9,688 nucleotides of DNA from Dehalococcoidia bacterium. Lineage in GTDB: Bacteria > Chloroflexota > Dehalococcoidia > E44-bin15. This document shows, one piece after another, positions 5,891 to 9,688 of this stretch. The translations under genes and the position numbers were made by a program. The notes beneath the pieces are model-generated. The model did no database searches, was not told where the DNA came from, and saw only the letters and a list, made by a program, of their open reading frames with translations. The DNA lies in contig SOIC01000016.1 of NCBI GenBank assembly GCA_004377275.1, forward strand, positions 1 to 9,688. Direction: 5' to 3'. Position 1 is the stretch's first letter. Every line of letters starts with the position of its first letter.

Positions 5891-7777
5891 CTAAACCTCG
5901 CGGAACTCACCCTCCACAGTCCCTTCATCGGTCTTTGGTGGCTCCTCCCCGCCGGGGGGCGCCTCCGCACCAGGCGGCGCTTGATATACAGCGGCGCCCA
6001 CCTGCTGCAATGCCCCGGATAGCTCCTGCATGGTGCGCTGTACCTCAGCTATATCGCTCCCTTGAAGTGCTGAGCGTACCTTGGCAATCTTCTCCTCGGT
6101 CTGCTGCTTGAGCTCTGCAGGCACTTTATCCCCTTGCTCCCGAAGCGTCTTTTCCGCGGTATAGGCCAGGGTATCGGCGGCGTTTCTGGTCTCCACCTCC
6201 TCGCGGCGCTTAGCATCCTCAGCAGCATACGCCTCAGCATCCCGCTGCATCCGCTCCACCTCCTCCTTGGAGAGCCCGCTGGAGGCAGTAATTACGATCT
6301 TCTGCTCCTTACCCGTCCCCTTATCCTGGGCCTTAACACTCACAATGCCATTGGCATCGATGTCGAAGGTAACCTCGATCTGAGGCATGCCCCGGGGAGA
6401 GGGGATGATGCCATCAAGCATAAACCGCCCCAGCGTCTTATTGTCGGTAGCCATGGCACGCTCCCCCTGAAGCACATGGATTTCCACGCTGGGCTGGTTA
6501 TCGGCAGCGGTGGAGAAGATCTGACTCTTCGCTGTGGGGATAGTAGTATTTCGGGTGATGAGTGTGGTCATCACCCCGCCAAGAGTCTCGATACCCAGGG
6601 TGAGCGGGGTGACATCCAGCAAGAGCACATCACTAACCTCCCCCTTAAGCACCCCTGCCTGAATTGCCGCCCCCACGGCCACCACTTCATCGGGGTCAAC
6701 CCCCTTGGAGGGCTCCCTGCCGAAGAACTGCTTCACCTTTTCCTGAACCAAGGGCATGCGTGTCTGCCCGCCAACCAGGACTACCTCATCGACCTGAGCC
6801 GACTTAATACCGGCGTCGGAGAGCGCCTGCTGACAGGGACCAATGGTCTGCTCCACCAGGTCGCCCACTAATTGCTCCAGCTTGGCCCGGGTAAGGGTAA
6901 TATTGAGATGCTTGGGGCCACTGGCGTCGGCGGTGATAAAGGGGAGGTTGACATCCGTCTGCTGCACCGTGGAGAGTTCACACTTCGCCTTCTCCGCCGC
7001 TTCCTTGAGCCGTTGCAGCGCCATGCGATCCTGCCGCAGGTCAATCCCCTGGTCCCTCTTGAACTCATCGCACAGCCAATTGGTAACCCGCTGATCGAAG
7101 TCATCGCCGCCAAGGTGGGTATCACCATTGGTAGACTTCACCTGAAAGGTGCCCCCGCCCAGCTCCAGAATGGAGATATCAAAAGTGCCACCGCCCAGGT
7201 CATAGACGGCAATGGTCTCATCTTTCTTCTTATCCAGACCATAGGCTAATGAGGCCGCAGTGGGCTCGTTGATGATCCTGAGAACCTCAAGCCCGGCAAT
7301 CTTGCCCGCGTCCTTGGTCGCCTGGCGCTGGCTATCGTTAAAATAGGCAGGCACGGTGATCACCGCTTCGGTTACCTTATCCCCAAGGTAGGCCTCGGCA
7401 TCCGTCTTTATCTTCTGTAAGACCATTGCCGAAATCTCCGCGGGGCTATACTCCTTATCCCCCATGACCACCCTAGCATCGCCATTGGGGGCTTCGCTTA
7501 TCTTATAGGGCAAGAGCTTCTTGTCATACTCCACTGTCTCCTCTTTGAACTTCCTCCCCATGAGGCGCTTGATGCTGAAAATGGTATTATCAGGGTTAGT
7601 GATTGCCTGTCGCTTCGCGACCTGCCCCGTCAGCCGCTCCCCGCTCTTACTTACCGCCACCGTAGATGGGGTGATGCGACCCCCTTCCGCACTGGGGATC
7701 ACCGTGGGTTCGCCGGCCTCCATCACTGCAGCACAGCTATTGGTCGTTCCCAGGTCGATGCCGATTACTTTACCCAT
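5891..7777 (-). CDS. dnaK: Chaperone DnaK (Hsp70)
   Basis: DnaK is the ATP-dependent Hsp70 chaperone; it binds unfolded segments in the cytosol and works with GrpE and a J-domain protein. The 628-residue length is normal. The ATPase domain shows IGIDLGTTNSC at 5-15, INEPTAASLAYGLD at 169-182, VYDLGGGTFDISIL at 191-204 with the usual Thr198, and VVLVGGQTRMP at 332-342. The linker VLLLDVTPLTL is at 384-394. The substrate-binding domain runs from about 395 to 500, then comes a helical lid and a Pro/Gly-rich tail ending GEFREV, a variant of the common acidic EEV-type end. The ATG at 7777 is preceded by AGGAGG at 7784-7789, 6 nt away. The gene overlaps the end of grpE by 8 nt, implying translational coupling. 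A terminator follows at once, and no dnaJ lies downstream. Confidence 0.98.
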   Translation of the reverse strand: MGKVIGIDLGTTNSCAAVMEAGEPTVIPSAEGGRITPSTVAVSKSGERLTGQVAKRQAITNPDNTIFSIKRLMGRKFKEETVEYDKKLLPYKISEAPNGDARVVMGDKEYSPAEISAMVLQKIKTDAEAYLGDKVTEAVITVPAYFNDSQRQATKDAGKIAGLEVLRIINEPTAASLAYGLDKKKDETIAVYDLGGGTFDISILELGGGTFQVKSTNGDTHLGGDDFDQRVTNWLCDEFKRDQGIDLRQDRMALQRLKEAAEKAKCELSTVQQTDVNLPFITADASGPKHLNITLTRAKLEQLVGDLVEQTIGPCQQALSDAGIKSAQVDEVVLVGGQTRMPLVQEKVKQFFGREPSKGVDPDEVVAVGAAIQAGVLKGEVSDVLLLDVTPLTLGIETLGGVMTTLITRNTTIPTAKSQIFSTAADNQPSVEIHVLQGERAMATDNKTLGRFMLDGIIPSPRGMPQIEVTFDIDANGIVSVKAQDKGTGKEQKIVITASSGLSKEEVERMQRDAEAYAAEDAKRREEVETRNAADTLAYTAEKTLREQGDKVPAELKQQTEEKIAKVRSALQGSDIAEVQRTMQELSGALQQVGAAVYQAPPGAEAPPGGEEPPKTDEGTVEGEFREV

Positions 7778-8369
7778 TGCTCTCCTCCTGTACTTCTTCC
7801 TGAGATGTTTCTTCCTTCTCGTCCTTCTCGTCCTTCTCTTCCTGCCCCTTGCCCACCTTCACCATAGAGGGGCGCAGCACCCGATCATGAAGCCTATAGC
7901 CCTTCTGCAGCTCCTCGATAACCTTCCCCTCCTCCCCCTCAGCATAGAGCGCCGCCTCATGACAGTTAGGGTCGAAGGGCTCGCCAAGGGCCTTAATCTC
8001 ACTGAGCCCATGACCCTCCAGGGTCGCTTTAAGCTTGCGATATATAAGCTCAATGCCATCGACCCAGGTGAACCCGCTAAGCTTCTCCGAGACGCTCTCC
8101 AGAGCCCGCTCCAGGTCATCGAGCACAGGAAGCAGGCTTAGCATAAGTGTGGCACTGGCAAGTATGGCCACCTCGTTTCGCTCCTGCTCGGTGCGTCTCT
8201 TGAAATTTAAAAAGTCCGCCTGGGCCCGTTGCCAATTGGCCAGATAGCTCTCAGCCTTGGCCCGCTCCTCAGCGAGCGCCTTTTTCAACGATGCCACATC
8301 ATCTTTCCCCTCTGCCCCCTCTTCCACTACCGGGGGCACTTCCTCAGCGCTAGGGTCTCTCTCATCCAT
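7770..8369 (-). CDS. grpE: Nucleotide exchange factor GrpE
   Basis: GrpE drives ADP release from DnaK and acts as a dimer in the cytosol. From the chosen start it has 199 residues. An acidic N-terminal tail (1-25) leads to a long coiled coil (about 25-70) with QADFLNFKRRTEQER at 50-64, then LLPVLDDLERAL at 79-90 and the beta domain with PFDPNCHEA at 131-139 and GYRLHDRVLRPSMVKVG at 157-173. An unusual charged tail with EKD/EKE repeats follows. I chose the ATG at 8369 because AGGAG precedes it by 7 nt; an in-frame GTG at 8411 would add 14 residues of unlikely sequence without a good ribosome site. It lies 53 bp after hrcA and overlaps dnaK by 8 nt, so all three are one operon under HrcA/CIRCE control. 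Confidence 0.96.
   Translation of the reverse strand: MDERDPSAEEVPPVVEEGAEGKDDVASLKKALAEERAKAESYLANWQRAQADFLNFKRRTEQERNEVAILASATLMLSLLPVLDDLERALESVSEKLSGFTWVDGIELIYRKLKATLEGHGLSEIKALGEPFDPNCHEAALYAEGEEGKVIEELQKGYRLHDRVLRPSMVKVGKGQEEKDEKDEKEETSQEEVQEESNG
7814..7840 (-). repeat. Tandem 9-nt repeat in the grpE 3' end
   Basis: Three direct 9-nt units (plus-strand CCTTCTCGT, twice exactly and once ending CTT) encode the EKD EKD EKE part of the GrpE tail. Such short in-frame repeats can change copy number by slippage without breaking the frame. Confidence 0.8.
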
Positions 8370-8422
8370 AGTAACACTCCTGTTTATTTGCCCGCCCCAC
8401 ACCGATCCCACTCAGCCACGGG

Positions 8423-9451
8423 CTATTGCCTCCCTGGCCCAGTATATAACTCAGCGACAAGGTCGCTCATTAGTGAACCCATGTAGCGCACCGAGGAGAT
8501 CGCCCTGCCGTACGGCATCCGCCTGGGGCCGATCACGCCAAGGACACCATTAACCTCTCCTGGGACGCCATACCGGGTGACCACCATACTGCACTCCTTC
8601 AATGCGTCCTCGCGATTCTCCGCTCCAATAATCACCCGGACACCACCCTCAACGAGCATCTCGGGGAGCAGGTACCTGACCATATCCCTGCTTTCCAGCA
8701 CTTCCATAAGGCACAGCATATTCTGGGCATGGGCAAACTCCGGCTGGGTTAATATATGGCGTAGCCCCTCGATATAGGGCTCCTCATACCTCCGCTCATC
8801 CTCCCCCGCCATGATCTGCACGACAGCATTTTTAACCTGCTCCTCAATCGGGGAAAGCCCCTCACTCCTGGCCAGGACCTGAGACCTGGTCAAACCCTGG
8901 AACAGGGCGTTTAATTTACGGGAAATAGTGCCAAGCTCCCCCTGCGATATCACCTTATCAAAGGCAATTAGCTGCTGCTTAAGCTTCGCCTGTTGAAGGA
9001 GTAGGATGAGCAGCACGAGGGACTCCTGAAGCGCCACCAGCTCCAGGTGCTTAATCCGGGACGCCGCTGCCTTAGGGGAGGTAACAATCGCCACATTGTG
9101 AACCATGCGCGCCAGCAGGGCCGCAGCCAGACGGTTCCACTCCGCCAGCTCCCGCTCCACCTGGTGGAAGAGATGAGAGAGCATCCGCTGCTCCTCCAGG
9201 GGAACCTCCTCCTGAACCATAGACTCCACATAGTATCGATAGCCCCTATCTGAAGGGACGCTTCCCCCTGAAATATGGGGGCGGATAATATAGCCATCCT
9301 CCTCAAGACGTGCCATCTCGTTGCGGATCGTGGCGGCGCTAAGCCCAAGCCCATAGCGGCGGGCGATCGCCTCCGAACCCACCGGGCTCGCCAGCGAGAT
9401 ATATTCACCAACGATAATCCTGAGGATATGCTCCTTCCGCTCCGATAACAT
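8423..9451 (-). CDS. hrcA: Heat-inducible transcription repressor HrcA
   Basis: HrcA binds the CIRCE operator and represses class I heat-shock genes; in studied bacteria its folding depends on GroEL. The 342-residue length is typical. The N-terminal winged helix-turn-helix is clear: SERKEHILRIIVGEYI at 3-18, then PVGSEAIARRYGLGLSAATIRNEMARLEEDGYI at 23-55 and PHISGGSVPSDRGYRYYV at 58-75, where the usual form is closer to PHTSAGRIPSDKGYR. The rest is the HrcA GAF-like/dimer region, ending IGPRRMPYGRAISSVRYMGSLMSDLV, a family signature. The start is ATG at 9449-9451. I see no good Shine-Dalgarno site: the CIRCE element ends only 13 nt upstream, so initiation may be weak or depend on leader structure. 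It is the first gene of hrcA-grpE-dnaK and should be autoregulated. Confidence 0.97.
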   Translation of the reverse strand: MLSERKEHILRIIVGEYISLASPVGSEAIARRYGLGLSAATIRNEMARLEEDGYIIRPHISGGSVPSDRGYRYYVESMVQEEVPLEEQRMLSHLFHQVERELAEWNRLAAALLARMVHNVAIVTSPKAAASRIKHLELVALQESLVLLILLLQQAKLKQQLIAFDKVISQGELGTISRKLNALFQGLTRSQVLARSEGLSPIEEQVKNAVVQIMAGEDERRYEEPYIEGLRHILTQPEFAHAQNMLCLMEVLESRDMVRYLLPEMLVEGGVRVIIGAENREDALKECSMVVTRYGVPGEVNGVLGVIGPRRMPYGRAISSVRYMGSLMSDLVAELYTGPGRQ

Positions 9452-9464
9452 GGCTACTCATTGG

Positions 9465-9491
9465 TTAGCACTCGCAACCCGAGAGTGCTAA
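9465..9491 (-). promoter_or_regulatory. CIRCE operator (HrcA binding site)
   Basis: TTAGCACTC (9465-9473), a 9-nt spacer, and GAGTGCTAA (9483-9491) match the CIRCE consensus at every position. It lies directly at the predicted transcription start of hrcA and 13 nt before its ATG, so bound HrcA would block initiation of the whole operon. Confidence 0.98.
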
Positions 9492-9498
9492 TGATACT

Positions 9499-9528
9499 AA
9501 TTTACTACCTTTTCTTTTTCTTTGTCAA
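9499..9528 (-). promoter_or_regulatory. Sigma-A-type promoter of hrcA-grpE-dnaK
   Basis: On the minus strand a consensus TTGACA (9523-9528) is followed after 18 bp by TAAATT (9499-9504), 4 of 6 matches to TATAAT. Transcription would start near 9492, at the edge of the CIRCE operator, the arrangement expected for HrcA repression. Confidence 0.8.
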
Positions 9529-9550
9529 GACGATATGCTGGTTCAGGTGA

Positions 9551-9571
9551 TTAGTGATATACTACCACTAA
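9551..9571. promoter_or_regulatory. Inverted repeat upstream of the hrcA promoter
   Basis: TTAGTG, a 9-nt AT-rich spacer and CACTAA form a perfect 6-bp dyad 22 bp upstream of the hrcA -35 box. It has the geometry of an operator for a dimeric regulator, but it is not CIRCE and I cannot name a regulator. It may also be chance. Confidence 0.3.
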
Positions 9572-9633
9572 CCCGTTTTACCTGTCATTGCCACGAAAAT
9601 ACCCTGATATGTCTGGATGAACTCTACGCCCAC

Positions 9634-9688
9634 GTCATTCCCGCGCAGGCGGGAATCCAGGACGACCGGTCTCCGGGTTCCTGCTTCC
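9634..9688. repeat. Palindromic intergenic repeat, cut by the window edge
   Basis: ATTCCCGC (9637-9644) and GCGGGAAT (9649-9656) form an 8-bp stem with a GCAG loop, inside GTCATTCCCGCGCAGGCGGG and followed by AATCCAGG. This fits ATTCCC-N8-GGGAAT, the dRS3-type repeat pattern known from Neisseria and a frequent interspersed repeat style in other genomes. The end, CCGGGTTCCTGCTTCC, resembles the start of the opposing half (commonly CTGGATTCCCGCTTTC), so the element probably continues past the window. Confidence 0.65.

Noticed and set aside
6134..6871. Long plus-strand open frame opposite dnaK
   Set aside because: It is antisense to a highly conserved gene, has no recognisable domain, and is explained by GC-rich codon use of dnaK; the same holds for 7521-8141 opposite dnaK/grpE and 4112-4348 opposite bioY.
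8370..8411. Longer GrpE starting at GTG 8411
   Set aside because: The ATG at 8369 has AGGAG at 7 nt and begins a typical acidic GrpE N-terminus.

Overview
This window looks like a bacterial chromosome fragment of moderate-to-high GC. Its gene content and protein style resemble Chloroflexota, perhaps Dehalococcoidia. I base this on the hrcA-grpE-dnaK order under CIRCE control, a COG2220-type metallo-hydrolase with a GPGEYE-like motif, and a large exported Asp-box surface protein with a C-terminal membrane anchor. The phylum call is recognition by eye, not a search result, and is moderate at best.

Layout. From 1 to 202 there is a leader region with no gene I can support. From 203 to 3151 on the plus strand lies one large exported beta-propeller/Fn3-like surface protein. 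A strong bidirectional terminator (about 3172-3207) separates it from everything else, which is all on the minus strand. Read in the direction of transcription, from high to low coordinates, the minus-strand order is: an edge repeat (9634-9688), a dyad (9551-9571), a sigma-A-type promoter and perfect CIRCE operator (9465-9528), hrcA, grpE, dnaK, an intrinsic terminator (5842-5867), a strong extended -10 promoter (5763-5791), fabH with a leader of about 100 nt, bioY, and a COG2220 metallo-hydrolase.

How the genes work together. HrcA represses its own operon at CIRCE. GrpE is the nucleotide exchange factor for DnaK, and the two genes overlap by 8 nt. No dnaJ follows dnaK. The second block links FabH, which starts fatty-acid synthesis, to BioY, the biotin-binding part of an ECF importer. 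Biotin is the cofactor of acetyl-CoA carboxylase, which makes the malonyl-CoA that feeds FabH, so co-regulation would make sense.

The most interesting signal is a pair of about 60-nt sequences, one just upstream of fabH (5687-5744) and one just upstream of bioY (4606-4667), in the same orientation and at nearly the same distance from the start codons. They match at about 46 of 62 hand-aligned columns and share a hairpin whose pairing is kept through a C-to-T change that is only tolerated (as U.G) in RNA from the gene strand. This could be a shared cis-regulatory RNA or operator for lipid/biotin genes. It is a hypothesis from two copies only.
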